Assembly: GCA_014763665.1 (NCBI GenBank)
Contig: JACXUY010000008.1
Coordinates: 1-48,899, forward strand
DNA: 48,899 bases
Source of the DNA: Gammaproteobacteria bacterium
GTDB lineage: Bacteria > Pseudomonadota > Gammaproteobacteria > Thiomicrospirales > Thiomicrospiraceae
Direction of reading: 5' to 3'
The notes under the pieces are model-generated. The model did no database searches and was not told the DNA's origin. It saw only the letters and a program-made list of their open reading frames with translations. The position numbers were made by a program, and so were the translations under genes. Within the stretch, counting starts at the first letter, position 1. Every line of letters begins with the position of its first letter. Positions 1 through 10,014 of the stretch are shown here, one piece after another.

Positions 1-176
1 CCATTGAACCCATGATTAACTTGGGCAAAAAAGACATCAAGGTGCTACCTGATGGCTGGACAGTGGTGACCAAAGACCGCACCCTATCTGCTCAATGGGA
101 GCACACCCTTGCCGTCACTGATACGGGTGTAGAAATCCTTACGCTTCGTCCAGGAGAAGTTCGACTATGGCCATAG
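1..176 (+). CDS. map: Methionine aminopeptidase type I, C-terminal fragment
   Basis: The reading frame enters from outside the window and ends at a TAG at 174-176. The visible 57 codons begin [20 protein letters not shown] and include [19 protein letters not shown], which is the conserved C-terminal end of type I methionine aminopeptidase. The Glu of IEP and the Glu of QWEHT are, by family knowledge, two of the metal ligands. The enzyme removes N-terminal Met in the cytosol. The stop overlaps the first codons of glnD, so the two genes are probably co-transcribed and translationally coupled, as the map-glnD neighbourhood is in many gammaproteobacteria. Confidence 0.95.
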   Translation, partial: IEPMINLGKKDIKVLPDGWTVVTKDRTLSAQWEHTLAVTDTGVEILTLRPGEVRLWP

Positions 177-2749
177 CTGCCCCATTGTTGGTTCAATCAT
201 TGCACGATAGCAAAGAAGCCATTCGTGTGGGCAGACAACTGCTAACCAACTTACAAGAACAACAATGGTTGCGTTTTGAAAGTAAAGCCCCTATTCAACA
301 CCTCATTAGCGAACGTACCAACTTTATCGACCAACTGCTTCGCCGTGTCTGGAAGCACCACATTGGCCAAACACAACGCCTATGCCTGGTCGCTGTAGGC
401 GGCTATGGACGCGCTGAGCTTCACCCCTTTTCGGACATTGACATTTTAATCTTGATTCCCGAAGAGGGAGTGAATGCAGAAGAACAGCGTCAGCTAGAAA
501 CCTTTATCACTTACTTGTGGGATATCGGATTACAAGTCGGCCATGCCATACGTAGCCTAACCGACTGTTACGATATGGGCAAATCGGATTTATCGACAGC
601 TACCAATTATATTGAGGCGCGCTGGCTGATTGGTCACTACGAAGACTTTGACCAACTAAGACAACTCTGGCGTAAGCGTGATTTTTGGCCCAGTCGTGAA
701 TTTTTCAAGGCCAAAGTAGACGAACAAATTGCTCGCCACAATAAGGCACACGATGTACTGGCACAACTAGAACCCAATATTAAAGAAAGCCCTGGCGGGC
801 TGCGCGACATTCACACCCTAGCATGGGTAGCCAAGCGCCATTTCGACGCCAACAGTTTGCAACAACTGGTCAGTGTCGGTTTTTTATCGGTCAATGAATA
901 CAATGACCTAGAAAGGGCGATGCGCTTCCACTGGCGAGTACGCTTTGTGCTACATCATCTCACTCAGCGCAAAGAAGAACGCTTGCTTTTTGAACATCAA
1001 AAACGTATTGCCGAACAGCTAGGCTACAAAGAGATCGATGGCAAGCTGGCGGTTGAAAACTTCATGCAAGACTACTACCGCAATGCCAAAACCATCCAAC
1101 GACTGAACGCTCTATTATTACAACACTTCCGTGAGGATATTTTTGCCTCCCCTAAACCGAATATCCAAACCTTGAATGAACACTTTTCACTGATTGATAA
1201 ATCTCTCAACGTCTCCAGCGAACAAGTTTTTATTCACAACCCAATACAACTCTTGCACTGTTTTGTACTGCTAACCGATCCCCGTGTCGAAAACATCCGC
1301 GCCCAAACGCAACGCATTATTCAAAACTATGCGCATTTAGTGAATGAAGCCTTCTGTCAGCAAGCCGAAACTTGGCAAGTCTTTCGGCATCTGCTTCAGC
1401 AACGTCAAGGGGTCACCCGCTCATTACGCACCATGCACGCTTTGGGGCTACTAGGTCGGTTACTGCCCGCCTTTCATCGCATTACAGGACTGATGCAATT
1501 CGATCTGTTTCATGCTTACACTGTCGATGAACACACCCTTTTTGTGGTGCGCAATCTGCGCGGCTTTTTAAGACGCACACCCGAAGCGCAAGATGCCTTC
1601 GCCTTTGCCTGCGATTTGGCACAACAGATCGAGCAACCCGACCTATTGCTACTGGCGGGTTTATTCCACGACATTGCCAAAGGAAGGGGGGGCGATCATG
1701 CCCTACTAGGGGCACAAGATGCACTCGAATTTGCACAACAAGCAAAACTGAGCGACACAGAAGGTCAGCTACTCAGTTGGTTGGTTGAAGCTCACCTACT
1801 CATGTCACACACGGCACAGAAAAAAGATATTAGCGACCCGCTGGTGATTGCTGATTTTTGTCAATCTGTAGCCAATTTAGAGCGTCTCAACTATCTTTAT
1901 TTGCTTACCGTGGCCGATATTTGCGCAACTTCGCCCGATGTTTGGAACGGCTGGAAAGACAATCTGTTAAAAACACTTTATCATCGCGCCCAACATTACT
2001 TTGCCAAACAACCCCAGCATGATGACCAACAAAAAGCCACACTCGCTCACTTCAATAGCGACGAGCAACAGCGCTTAACACACCTCTGGATCAGTCTGGC
2101 CGACACCCATTATCAACAACAACAAAGCGCTGACGACTTACTCAGACATGCTCAGCTCTGGCTGCAAACGAGTCAGACTTTACCCAAGGCTTCTTTGGCT
2201 CCGTCACAGGTTAAAGGAGTAACCAGTTTATTGATTTTTGCTGATGATCATCCTGGTGCTTGGCTTATTTTAACGGCGGCCTTCGACCAAGCCAAACTGA
2301 ATATTGTCGATGCCAAACTCTACACCAACAATCAACAACAAGCGCTAATTGAACTGAAGTTTTTATCGCCCAAACATTGGTCAGAAGATGAGCAAAATGC
2401 TTGGTTACAAGAGTTACTGTCCAACTTACATCAGCACCAGCTACCCACAACACCCTTTTTTCAAAAGCCCAATAGTCGCCAGCAACAATTTAGCATCAAA
2501 ACGCAGGTTAACATTAACCGACAGACCGATCACAGTGAAGTCAGCCTGATTAGTCGGGACAGAGCCGGGTTACTTTACCGATGTGCGCTGGTATTTCATG
2601 AACTGGGCATCAACCTCATTTCTGCGCGAATCAGCACAGCGGGCTTAAGGGTTGAAGACGTTTTTTTAATGCGTAACCGTGATGGCAAAGCCCTAAGTGA
2701 CGAAGAGGAAAAAGCGCTAGCACCCGCATTAGAACAGGCATTGGTATGA
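167..2749 (+). CDS. glnD: Bifunctional PII uridylyltransferase / uridylyl-removing enzyme
   Basis: At 860 residues this is close to E. coli GlnD (890). Four domains are seen in order. The nucleotidyltransferase motif [19 protein letters not shown] is at residues 78-96 and carries the catalytic Asp pair. The HD hydrolase motif [13 protein letters not shown] is near residue 500. Two C-terminal ACT domains begin near 686 and 790. The protein senses glutamine and adds UMP to PII proteins or removes it, so it sets the nitrogen status signal. AGGAGA at 152-157 lies about nine bases before the ATG. The start overlaps the end of map by 10 bp. No disruption is visible. Confidence 0.97.
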   Translation: MAIAAPLLVQSLHDSKEAIRVGRQLLTNLQEQQWLRFESKAPIQHLISERTNFIDQLLRRVWKHHIGQTQRLCLVAVGGYGRAELHPFSDIDILILIPEEGVNAEEQRQLETFITYLWDIGLQVGHAIRSLTDCYDMGKSDLSTATNYIEARWLIGHYEDFDQLRQLWRKRDFWPSREFFKAKVDEQIARHNKAHDVLAQLEPNIKESPGGLRDIHTLAWVAKRHFDANSLQQLVSVGFLSVNEYNDLERAMRFHWRVRFVLHHLTQRKEERLLFEHQKRIAEQLGYKEIDGKLAVENFMQDYYRNAKTIQRLNALLLQHFREDIFASPKPNIQTLNEHFSLIDKSLNVSSEQVFIHNPIQLLHCFVLLTDPRVENIRAQTQRIIQNYAHLVNEAFCQQAETWQVFRHLLQQRQGVTRSLRTMHALGLLGRLLPAFHRITGLMQFDLFHAYTVDEHTLFVVRNLRGFLRRTPEAQDAFAFACDLAQQIEQPDLLLLAGLFHDIAKGRGGDHALLGAQDALEFAQQAKLSDTEGQLLSWLVEAHLLMSHTAQKKDISDPLVIADFCQSVANLERLNYLYLLTVADICATSPDVWNGWKDNLLKTLYHRAQHYFAKQPQHDDQQKATLAHFNSDEQQRLTHLWISLADTHYQQQQSADDLLRHAQLWLQTSQTLPKASLAPSQVKGVTSLLIFADDHPGAWLILTAAFDQAKLNIVDAKLYTNNQQQALIELKFLSPKHWSEDEQNAWLQELLSNLHQHQLPTTPFFQKPNSRQQQFSIKTQVNINRQTDHSEVSLISRDRAGLLYRCALVFHELGINLISARISTAGLRVEDVFLMRNRDGKALSDEEEKALAPALEQALV

Positions 2750-2762
2750 CCTACTGAAACTG

Positions 2763-2786
2763 AGCGCATTAAAAAACGCTTTTTTC
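2763..2786 (+). terminator. Weak intrinsic terminator after glnD
   Basis: A short AGCG/CGCT stem with an A-rich loop is followed by a run of six T. The stem is only about 4 bp, so termination here may be partial. Confidence 0.4.
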
Positions 2787-2892
2787 AGTCGATTCCCAAC
2801 AGTTACTAAAATGCAGTATTTCCCCCACGCCGCCATCCCTTTTGTCATTTTCAGAGATTCCTTAGTGACTGTGAAACCTCACCATGCGACAC

Positions 2893-2948
2893 TTGTAACC
2901 TAACTGTCATATTTCTGCCATGTTAGTGTCACACATTGCTTTCATAAT
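2893..2948 (+). promoter_or_regulatory. Pho box array with -10 element (PhoB-type promoter)
   Basis: Four 7-mers lie on an exact 11-bp period: TTGTAAC at 2893, CTGTCAT at 2904, CTGCCAT at 2915 and GTGTCAC at 2926. The central pair, 2904-2921, matches the PhoB consensus (two CTGTCAT-like repeats separated by 4 bp) at 16 of 18 positions by my count. The last repeat ends at 2932, and a -10-like CATAAT follows at 2943-2948 after exactly 10 bp. That is the known layout in which the Pho box replaces the -35 element. PhoB binding is an inference from this match. Confidence 0.75.
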
Positions 2949-2987
2949 GCAACACGTTATTTATTAAACCCAGTGGAGCTTTTCCGA

Positions 2988-3557
2988 ATGAAAAAATACA
3001 TCTTAGCTGCTTTGGCGGCTGCGACCTTAGCTGGCTGTGCAACAACACCTAGCCCATTCACCAATGCTAAAGATGAATACAATGCATTGAATGACTTCTA
3101 CATGGGTTTCTATGAAAACCGCACTTACATTTTTGATGATGCTAAAGTTTGGTCAGAATTCGTTCAATTTGGCGAACCAACTTTCCGAAACACCATGATT
3201 GGTAAGGCTGCAAAAGGTGGAACTCTAGTTGTTGGTTTGACAAAAGCTCAAGCTAAAGCATTAGAGAAAAAACAAGCACCCTACATGGCTTCGTTAGAAG
3301 TTTACAATGGCAAATTGTCACTCGCTGATGACATGTACGCCGAAGTATTCGATGGCAATAAATACATGGTTTTCACTGATATGAAAAACCTACGTAACTA
3401 CTTAGTTAACGTACAAGTTTCTGGCTATACCGATGCGGGTGCTGGTCCTAATGGTCGTGATGTTGTTTATGCAGGTCATTCTGCTAAACCAGCTGCTTTG
3501 GTTGAGAAATTCAAGAAAGCACACAGCAAACCTGAAAAAGTCACAGCTAAGCACTAA
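2988..3557 (+). CDS. Putative lipoprotein of unknown function, likely phosphate-starvation regulated
   Basis: This 189-residue protein starts MKKYILAALAAATLAGC, a lipoprotein signal peptide with an LAGC lipobox and lipidation Cys at residue 17, so it should be membrane anchored on the periplasmic side. I chose the ATG at 2988 because GGAG at 2975-2978 is nine bases upstream; the in-frame GTG at 2973 would overlap that ribosome binding site. The mature part is hydrophilic, rich in Lys, Ala and Tyr, with a basic tail ending KKAHSKPEKVTAKH. I recognise no known domain. It is monocistronic, with its own Pho-type promoter and strong terminator. A role in phosphate stress is inferred only from the promoter. 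Confidence 0.85.
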   Translation: MKKYILAALAAATLAGCATTPSPFTNAKDEYNALNDFYMGFYENRTYIFDDAKVWSEFVQFGEPTFRNTMIGKAAKGGTLVVGLTKAQAKALEKKQAPYMASLEVYNGKLSLADDMYAEVFDGNKYMVFTDMKNLRNYLVNVQVSGYTDAGAGPNGRDVVYAGHSAKPAALVEKFKKAHSKPEKVTAKH

Positions 3558-3581
3558 TTAGCGCATTTTCTTGTTACTCAA

Positions 3582-3612
3582 AACACCCCGTTTAAAACGG
3601 GGTGTTTTTTTA
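3582..3612 (+). terminator. Strong rho-independent terminator of the lipoprotein gene
   Basis: AACACCCCGTT at 3582-3592 pairs perfectly with AACGGGGTGTT at 3596-3606 around a 3-base loop, followed by a T run. Confidence 0.9.
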
Positions 3613-3636
3613 TTACCTCAAAGAATGTTATAACGC

Positions 3637-3668
3637 CAAAAAAAAGCCACTGTTTCCAGTGGCTTTTT
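3637..3668 (-). terminator. Terminator of htpG (bidirectional hairpin)
   Basis: GCCACTG at 3646-3652 and CAGTGGC at 3657-3663 form a GC-rich stem. Reading on the minus strand it is followed by nine T, just downstream of the htpG stop. The plus strand also has a T run, so it can terminate in both directions. Confidence 0.88.
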
Positions 3669-3690
3669 ATGGTCATCATGAGCGACGCGC

Positions 3691-5559
3691 TTAAACGAGC
3701 AAACGATTAACGCGTGCCACAAACCCAGCAGGATCTTTCGGCAAGCTACCATCGGCAACACGAGCCTGATCGAGTAGGAACAAGGCCCAATCATTAAAGG
3801 TATCCCCTTCAGCACTCGACACTCGATTGACGATAGCGTGATCCAAATTTACTTCCAGTACTGGCTTGTTCTCTGGCACTGCCTGACCTAGTTGCGCCAT
3901 GATTTTCGCCATGTGCGGCGCCATATCGTGGCTACCCAATACCAAGCAAGCTGGAGAGTCAACCAAACGAGCCGAAGCTTTCACATCAGAAACCTGCTCT
4001 GCCAAAGCTTCTTTCAGACGCTTCAACACATCTTCTTGTGCTTCACTGACTTCTGGTTTTTCATCGCCGATGACATCCGATAAATCGGTGCGGTTCACCG
4101 CTTTTAACGACTTACCATCAAACTCAGTTAAATGCTGCACCACCCACTCATCAATACGATCGGTCAGTAACAGCACTTCCCAACCTTTTTTACGGAAGGC
4201 TTCTAAATGTGGGCTACCTTTCGCTGAAGTGAGGGTTTCTGCGGTAATGTAATAAATGTCTTTTTGGTCTTCAGGCATACGGGCAATATAGTCCGCCAAG
4301 GACACTTTTTGCTCATCCGATGTGGTCGAAGCAAAGCGCAATAAGCCAGCAATTTTTTCACGGTTACTGTAATCGTCAATAACGCCTTCTTTCAATACCT
4401 GACCAAAGGTTGACCAGAATTTCGCATACTTATCGGCATCATCTTTAGCCATACTATTAAGATGATCGATGATACGCTTAATGGTTGCCGAGCGAATCTT
4501 ATCGACTATCGCATTGCTCTGTAAAATTTCACGCGACACATTCAGTGGCAAATCGGCTGAATCGACGACACCACGCACAAAGCGCAACCAGCTTGGCAAT
4601 AATTGCTCGGCATCGTCCATAATGAATACACGCTTCACGAACAGTTTCACACCATAACGACGGTCTCTGTCCCACAAATCGAAAGGCGCTTGCTCTGGAA
4701 TATAAAGCAAGGTGGTGTATTCTAAATTCCCTTCAACCTTATTGTGCAAATGTGTCAGCGGCTTGTTCCAATCACTACTAACCGACTGATAGAAAGCCTC
4801 ATATTCTTCTTGTGTTACTTCCGATTTGGGTTTTTGCCACAAAGCAGTGGCATCGTTCACTTGCTCCCATTCTGGCTCAGTCGCCACAATGCTTTCATCT
4901 TCACTATCTTTTGGCGCTACTGGCTTAGGCAACATAATGGGGAAAGCAATGTGTTCGGAATATTTTTTCAAAATCGAACGTAACTTCCAGCCTTCGGCGA
5001 ACTCTTTGCTGTCTTCTTTTAACGTTAGGATAATTTCGGTACCACGACGCTCAATGGTTTCGGGTGTAATGGTGTAATCACCTTCACCCGTTGAATGCCA
5101 GACGATGCCTTCGTCAGCTGCAAGCCCAGCACGACGCGTACGAACCGTCACTTCACTCGCCACCATAAAAGCAGAATAGAAACCAACACCGAACTGACCA
5201 ATGAGGTTAGCGTCTTTTTTCTGCGCACTTTCCATCGCTTCCATGAAACGCTTAGTACCCGAGCTGGCGATGGTACCCAAGTTCTGCACCACTTCTTCTT
5301 TGCTCATACCCACGCCATTATCGCGAATGGTCAGCGTTCCAGCTTCTTTATCAAAATCAATTTCGATACGCAGGTTGCTATCTTCAGCCACTAGGCTATC
5401 ATCTTGCACTGACAAGAAACGCAGTTTATCGAGCGCATCTGACGCATTGGAAACCAACTCGCGCACAAAAATTTCTTTGTTTGAATAGAGGGCATGAATC
5501 ATTAACTGTAACAGTTGCTTCACTTCGGTTTGGAAACCATAGGTTTCTGTGGTGTGCAT
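3691..5559 (-). CDS. htpG: Hsp90-family molecular chaperone HtpG
   Basis: The 622 residues match E. coli HtpG (624) in length. The GHKL ATP-binding motifs are clear: [15 protein letters not shown] near 34-48 with the catalytic Glu and Asn, DNGVGM at 80-85, and [11 protein letters not shown] from 121. The middle and C-terminal dimerisation domains follow without interruption. The protein is a cytosolic ATP-dependent chaperone acting with the DnaK system. An AGGAGA ribosome binding site precedes the ATG. It is divergent from ppsA across 85 bp; I could not find a convincing sigma32 box there, unlike for htpX and groES. Confidence 0.97.
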
Positions 5560-5644
5560 AATCTCTCCTAATAGAACAGTGACGCTTGCAAATTCACACT
5601 TGGTTGGCTAACCTAAGGCCATTACAGCCAGCTAGGAAGCCTCC

Positions 5645-8050
5645 ATGCGATACATAAAAAGCTTTGCCCAAATTCGCCTAACCGACTTAGCTCTGGTGGG
5701 CGGCAAAAACGCTTCACTGGGTGAAATGTTCAGTGAACTAGTGCCCCAAGGATTACGTATTCCAAATGGCTTTGCCATCACGGCCGACGGCTATTGGGCT
5801 TACCTTGCCTATAATGGCTTGACTGACAAAATTCAAGCCCAATTAGCGACCTTAGATCCAAAAAATTTGACGCAACTGCAGCAAGTGGGACAAACCATCC
5901 GCAACTGGATTATCAATGGTCAAATGCCGCCAGAGCTTAAAGCGGAAATCACCCAAGCTTATCAGGCACTGGAAACGGAATATCGCCCGATGATTGAGGT
6001 TGCCATTCGCTCTTCAGCCACCGCAGAAGACTTGCCTGGCGCCTCTTTTGCCGGTCAGCAAGAAACCTATTTAAATATTGCCGGTGACCGTCATATTATC
6101 CACACCACCAAGCGCGTGTTTGCCAGTTTGTTTACCAACCGAGCCATCTCTTACCGAGTGGACAAAGGCTTTGCGCACGATAAAGTCGCGCTATCCGTCA
6201 CTGTACAAAAAATGGTACGTGCCGACAAAGGCGTTTCGGGTGTGATGTTTACAATCGATACCGAGTCGGGCTTTAACGATGTGGTATTAATTAACGCTGC
6301 TTACGGCTTGGGTGAAAACGTGGTACAAGGCGCAGTGAATCCAGACGAATATTTGGTTCATAAACCCACCCTCCTAGCTGGACACGCTCCTATTCTCAAG
6401 CGACAACTGGGCGACAAAGCCTTACGCATGGTCTATACCGACGATGCCATTGCTGGCAATTCCACCAAAAACATTAAGGTGATGCGCAAAGAGCGTCAAA
6501 GCTTTGCACTGACTGATGACGAAGTTTTATCACTAGCGCGTCAATCGTTGCTGATTGAGCAGCATTACAGCCAGCATCATGGTCGTCACATGCCGATGGA
6601 CATTGAATGGGCAAAAGATGGCATTGATGGTGAGCTTTACATTTTACAAGCCCGTCCCGAAACCGTGCATGCCGAAAAAATCACCACTGCCATGAGTGAA
6701 CGCTACCAACTGGGCGATACCAGTGGGGTAGAAATACTGGCAACAGGACGCAGTATTGGCGCTAAAATTGCCACGGGGCGCGCTAAAGTGATTGAGTCTG
6801 CCGCACAAATTGACCGTATCAAACCGGGTGATGTGCTGGTCACCGATATGACCGATCCCGATTGGGAACCGATCATGAAAATTGCCAGCGCCATTGTTAC
6901 AAATCGTGGCGGACGCACTTGTCATGCCGCCATCATTGCGCGTGAACTGGGTATTCCTGCCATTGTTGGCACACAAAACGCCACACTCAGCATTCATGAC
7001 GACGAAATGGTGACGGTTTCTTGTGCGCAAGGTGAAAGTGGCGTCGTTTACAAAGGTGAAATCCCCTTCATTATTCACAAAGAAAGTTTTCCAGACAGCA
7101 TCGACACGCGCACCAAAATGATGGTTAACGTCGCCAATCCCGAACTGGCGTTTATTCACGCTAGCCTGCCCGTAGCTGGTGTTGGGCTTGCACGTTTGGA
7201 ATTTATTATTAACCATGCTATTCGCATTCACCCACGCGCTTTGCTCGAATACGAAAACCTAAGCAAAAAACTACAAAAGCAGATTGATGAGATTATCGCA
7301 GGCTACGCTAGCACACGCGATTTCTTTATCGAACGTTTAGCAGAAGGGGTTGGTGCAATTGCGGCCGCTTTCTATCCACGCCAAGTCATTGTGCGTCTAT
7401 CCGACTTTAAATCGAATGAATATGCCGCTCTTATCGGCGGCGCACAGTTTGAACCCTATGAAGAAAACCCGATGATTGGGCTAAGGGGTGCGGCGCGCTA
7501 CTTTGATCCGCGTTTCCGTGAATCTTTTGCGCTTGAATGTGCCGCCTTAAAAAAAGTACGTGAACACATGGGACTCAACAATGTGTCGCTGATGATCCCT
7601 TTTGTACGCACCCTTCCCGAAGCGCAGTTGACACTGGCTTTAATGGAACGCTACGGCTTAGTGCGCGGCGAAAACGACCTTAAGGTTTACCTAATGTGTG
7701 AAATACCCGCCAACGCTATTTTAGCCGATCAATTTTTGCCACTGTTCGATGGCTTCTCGATTGGTTCTAATGATTTAACGCAACTGAGCTTGGGTGTGGA
7801 TCGTGACTCTGGCTTATTAACTGGTTACGACGAACGCAACCCAGCTGTTACCGCACTAATGGACATGGCCATTGATGCCTGCCACCGTCACGGCAAGTAT
7901 GTCGGCATCTGCGGGCAAGCACCGAGCGACTTCCCTGAAATCACGCAACATTTAGTGGAAAAAGGCATTACCAGCTTATCACTCAACCCCGATAGCGTCG
8001 CCAAGATGCTTAAAGTCGTGCAAGCAACAGAGGAAGGGTTAGCCAAGTAA
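5645..8050 (+). CDS. ppsA: Phosphoenolpyruvate synthase (pyruvate, water dikinase)
   Basis: The 801 residues are close to E. coli PpsA (792). The N-terminal ATP-grasp part (from GGKNASLGEM, with IRSSATAEDLPGASFAGQQET) is followed by the swivelling domain with phospho-His H427 in NRGGRTCHAAIIARELG. The C-terminal PEP/pyruvate barrel has CEIPANAI, SIGSNDLTQLSLGVDRD and the catalytic Cys C756 in GICGQAPSDFPE. It converts pyruvate and ATP to PEP, AMP and phosphate for gluconeogenesis, which an autotroph or organic-acid user would need. AGGAAG lies before the ATG. It appears monocistronic, with hairpins downstream. Confidence 0.96.
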   Translation: MRYIKSFAQIRLTDLALVGGKNASLGEMFSELVPQGLRIPNGFAITADGYWAYLAYNGLTDKIQAQLATLDPKNLTQLQQVGQTIRNWIINGQMPPELKAEITQAYQALETEYRPMIEVAIRSSATAEDLPGASFAGQQETYLNIAGDRHIIHTTKRVFASLFTNRAISYRVDKGFAHDKVALSVTVQKMVRADKGVSGVMFTIDTESGFNDVVLINAAYGLGENVVQGAVNPDEYLVHKPTLLAGHAPILKRQLGDKALRMVYTDDAIAGNSTKNIKVMRKERQSFALTDDEVLSLARQSLLIEQHYSQHHGRHMPMDIEWAKDGIDGELYILQARPETVHAEKITTAMSERYQLGDTSGVEILATGRSIGAKIATGRAKVIESAAQIDRIKPGDVLVTDMTDPDWEPIMKIASAIVTNRGGRTCHAAIIARELGIPAIVGTQNATLSIHDDEMVTVSCAQGESGVVYKGEIPFIIHKESFPDSIDTRTKMMVNVANPELAFIHASLPVAGVGLARLEFIINHAIRIHPRALLEYENLSKKLQKQIDEIIAGYASTRDFFIERLAEGVGAIAAAFYPRQVIVRLSDFKSNEYAALIGGAQFEPYEENPMIGLRGAARYFDPRFRESFALECAALKKVREHMGLNNVSLMIPFVRTLPEAQLTLALMERYGLVRGENDLKVYLMCEIPANAILADQFLPLFDGFSIGSNDLTQLSLGVDRDSGLLTGYDERNPAVTALMDMAIDACHRHGKYVGICGQAPSDFPEITQHLVEKGITSLSLNPDSVAKMLKVVQATEEGLAK

Positions 8051-8052
8051 GC

Positions 8053-8120
8053 CTAGATTAGGCGGTTATCAAAGGAACAACCTTAATCGCCGACACGTGC
8101 ATTTTTCCAACCTAATCTAG
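8053..8120 (+). repeat. Long-range inverted repeat after ppsA
   Basis: CTAGATTAGG at 8053-8062 is perfectly complementary to CCTAATCTAG at 8111-8120. Between them GGCGGTT and AATCGCC, plus AAGG and CCTT, can form an inner hairpin. In RNA this would be a nested structure just past the ppsA stop. Its role is unknown; 3' end protection or termination is possible. Confidence 0.55.
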
Positions 8121-8126
8121 CAGATA

Positions 8127-8154
8127 TAAAAAATCCGCCCTAAAGCGGATTTTC
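8127..8154 (-). terminator. Bidirectional terminator between ppsA and htpX
   Basis: AAATCCGC at 8131-8138 pairs with GCGGATTT at 8145-8152. On the minus strand it is followed by six T, so it should terminate htpX. On the plus strand TTTTCTCTTTC gives a weaker tract for ppsA. Confidence 0.85.
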
Positions 8155-8189
8155 TCTTTCAGCAAAACGCTGTATTAAAGTAAGCCAGA

Positions 8190-9095
8190 TTAAACCAAAG
8201 CAAAGTTATGCTTAGCTTCCAAGGCGGCAATACGCTCTTCTAATGGCGGATGGGTTGCAAACAACATCGACAAGGTACCAGCACTGCTGATACCAAAAGC
8301 CGCCATTTGATCTGGCAAATGACCTGGTTGCATCATCGATAAACGACGCAAAGCAGAAGCCATTTTTTGTGGGCTAGACAAGTAAGCACCACCTTCATCG
8401 GCACGGAACTCACGCTGACGACTGAACCAAGCCGTTACCATACTCGCCAGAATACCCAACAAAATGTTCATGACGATATCGACAACCAAGAATACCCAGT
8501 CGAAACCGCCTTCCTCACCCTCGTTGTTATTGCTATTTAAAATGTTGCTGGCAACGTTAGCAATAATCTTCGCAAAGAAAATCACGAAGGCATTGAGTAC
8601 GCCTTGCAACAAGGCCATAGTCACCATGTCGCCATTAGCAATATGCGCTACTTCGTGACCCAGCACCGCTTCAACTTCGTCTTGCGTCATTTGTTGCAGC
8701 AAGCCCGTTGAAACCGCAACCAAGGCATTGTTTTTGCTCATACCTGTGGCGAAAGCATTAGGTTCTGCACTTTCGTACATCGCCACTTCTGGCATACCAA
8801 TGCCCGCTTTCTGCGCTTGGCGTTTAACCGTTTCCACCAACCAACGCTCAGTCGGCGTGCTTGGGTTTTCGATAACCACCGCGCCAACGGATTTTTTCGC
8901 CATCCATTTCGACATGGCTAACGAAATGAAAGAACCAACAAAACCCCAAACCAAGGCAAAGACCGCTAGGTTGGCTAAATTCATGCCACCTTGACCATCA
9001 CGTAGGTTGCCTACACCCAACAAGTTCAACACAATCATTGCCACAGCGACAACAAGAATGTTAGTTAGTAAGAAAAGGAAAATACGTTTTCCCAT
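8190..9095 (-). CDS. htpX: Membrane-bound zinc metalloprotease HtpX
   Basis: The 301-residue protein is an M48B peptidase. It has two N-terminal membrane segments (about 5-25 and 40-60), the HEVAH zinc motif at 147-151, two hydrophobic segments near 160-180 and 202-224, and REFRADEGGA with the likely third zinc ligand E229. HtpX degrades damaged inner-membrane proteins and works alongside FtsH. I chose the ATG at 9095 because AAGGAG lies eight bases upstream; an in-frame GTG three codons earlier would overlap that site. A promoter with a sigma32-like -35 lies upstream, which agrees with a heat or envelope stress gene. Confidence 0.95.
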   Translation of the reverse strand: MGKRIFLFLLTNILVVAVAMIVLNLLGVGNLRDGQGGMNLANLAVFALVWGFVGSFISLAMSKWMAKKSVGAVVIENPSTPTERWLVETVKRQAQKAGIGMPEVAMYESAEPNAFATGMSKNNALVAVSTGLLQQMTQDEVEAVLGHEVAHIANGDMVTMALLQGVLNAFVIFFAKIIANVASNILNSNNNEGEEGGFDWVFLVVDIVMNILLGILASMVTAWFSRQREFRADEGGAYLSSPQKMASALRRLSMMQPGHLPDQMAAFGISSAGTLSMLFATHPPLEERIAALEAKHNFALV

Positions 9096-9132
9096 GATCG
9101 TCACTCCTTAGTGATTAAAGATGTCATTCAGC

Positions 9133-9162
9133 ACTATAAAGATTATTTATGACCATTTCAAG
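9133..9162 (-). promoter_or_regulatory. htpX promoter, sigma70 with overlapping sigma32-like -35
   Basis: On the minus strand CTTGAAA (plus 9156-9162) matches the sigma32 -35 consensus. TTGAAA, then 17 bp, then TATAGT (plus 9133-9138) also gives a good sigma70 promoter. The sigma32 -10 fit (CTTTATAG) is partial. Confidence 0.65.
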
Positions 9163-9258
9163 ACTTAATTCATTTCAGTCATGAAAAATTCATCTGGCAG
9201 TGCGGTTGATGTTAATAAGATAAGCTGCACCAAAAACCACACCAACTGGTACGTTTTT

Positions 9259-9927
9259 TTACTTGCCGTGCAAATACTGCTCATCGGTAAAGGTACTCAC
9301 CCATTCGACCTTGTTAATGACTAAAATGGTCATTAAAAAGCCATTCACAAAGGCTTCAGGTCCCATCATCATCGGGAGTAGCGGCAAGAACTGGTAGGAC
9401 AACTTCGACCAGCTAATGACATCGCCCCAAACCAATACGGCACTGAGTGCCAAAATACTGGCCAACATCGCCAGCGCACCCACTAAAAACGCATTTAAGA
9501 AAACATAAACAAAGAAATTACGTGGCAACCATCTGTAAGCCGCTAACAACGACCACCAAGTGACGAGCACTGGCACCACGGCATGGGTCAACCAATTAGC
9601 TGCAAAAGCATCCCAGCCAGCACCGCCGGTATAAGTCACCAAAGCTTGGACAAATGCGAGTGCAATAAATGCAAACTGCCAACCAAACATCAGCGTCAGT
9701 AAGGTCGCGCCCAAAAAGTGAAAACTTAGCCCCGGTCCGATAGAAGCCTTGACACTCCATAAGCCCAAAACCAGCAGGACGGCGCCAGCAAAAACCGCTT
9801 GGGCAACCCAATCATTTAACACCTTATGCCACGGCGCTCGCCACAACGCCCATAACAGCAAAGGCACTGCCAATAGCCAAGTTAACCAAAAAAAAGTCTC
9901 ATTTAAACTACCAAAGGGGATGTTCAT
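9259..9927 (-). CDS. CbiM-like energy-coupling factor transporter permease (COG3235-type membrane protein)
   Basis: The 222 residues are almost entirely hydrophobic, with six or seven predicted membrane segments. The conserved patches IGPGLSFHFLGATLLTLMFG (near 63-82) and GPEAFVNGFLMTILVI near the C terminus resemble the CbiM/COG3235 group of substrate-binding components of cobalt or nickel ECF transporters. No ATPase or CbiQ gene is next to it, so a solitary transporter or a shared ECF module is possible. Family assignment is from pattern recognition; substrate is unknown. It is divergent from the RDD gene. The ribosome binding site is weak. Confidence 0.7.
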   Translation of the reverse strand: MNIPFGSLNETFFWLTWLLAVPLLLWALWRAPWHKVLNDWVAQAVFAGAVLLVLGLWSVKASIGPGLSFHFLGATLLTLMFGWQFAFIALAFVQALVTYTGGAGWDAFAANWLTHAVVPVLVTWWSLLAAYRWLPRNFFVYVFLNAFLVGALAMLASILALSAVLVWGDVISWSKLSYQFLPLLPMMMGPEAFVNGFLMTILVINKVEWVSTFTDEQYLHGK

Positions 9928-10014
9928 ATTTTTTCTCTATCTCAGCTACAATGGACAATCACGGTGACGAGCAAGTTATTAGAAGTCCTTTCACTTAATC
10001 AACTGAGTCATGCC

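Noticed and set aside
6644-7231. Long open frame antisense to ppsA
   Set aside because: It lies wholly inside the conserved ppsA gene, has no ribosome binding site and shows no recognisable protein; it is a coding shadow.
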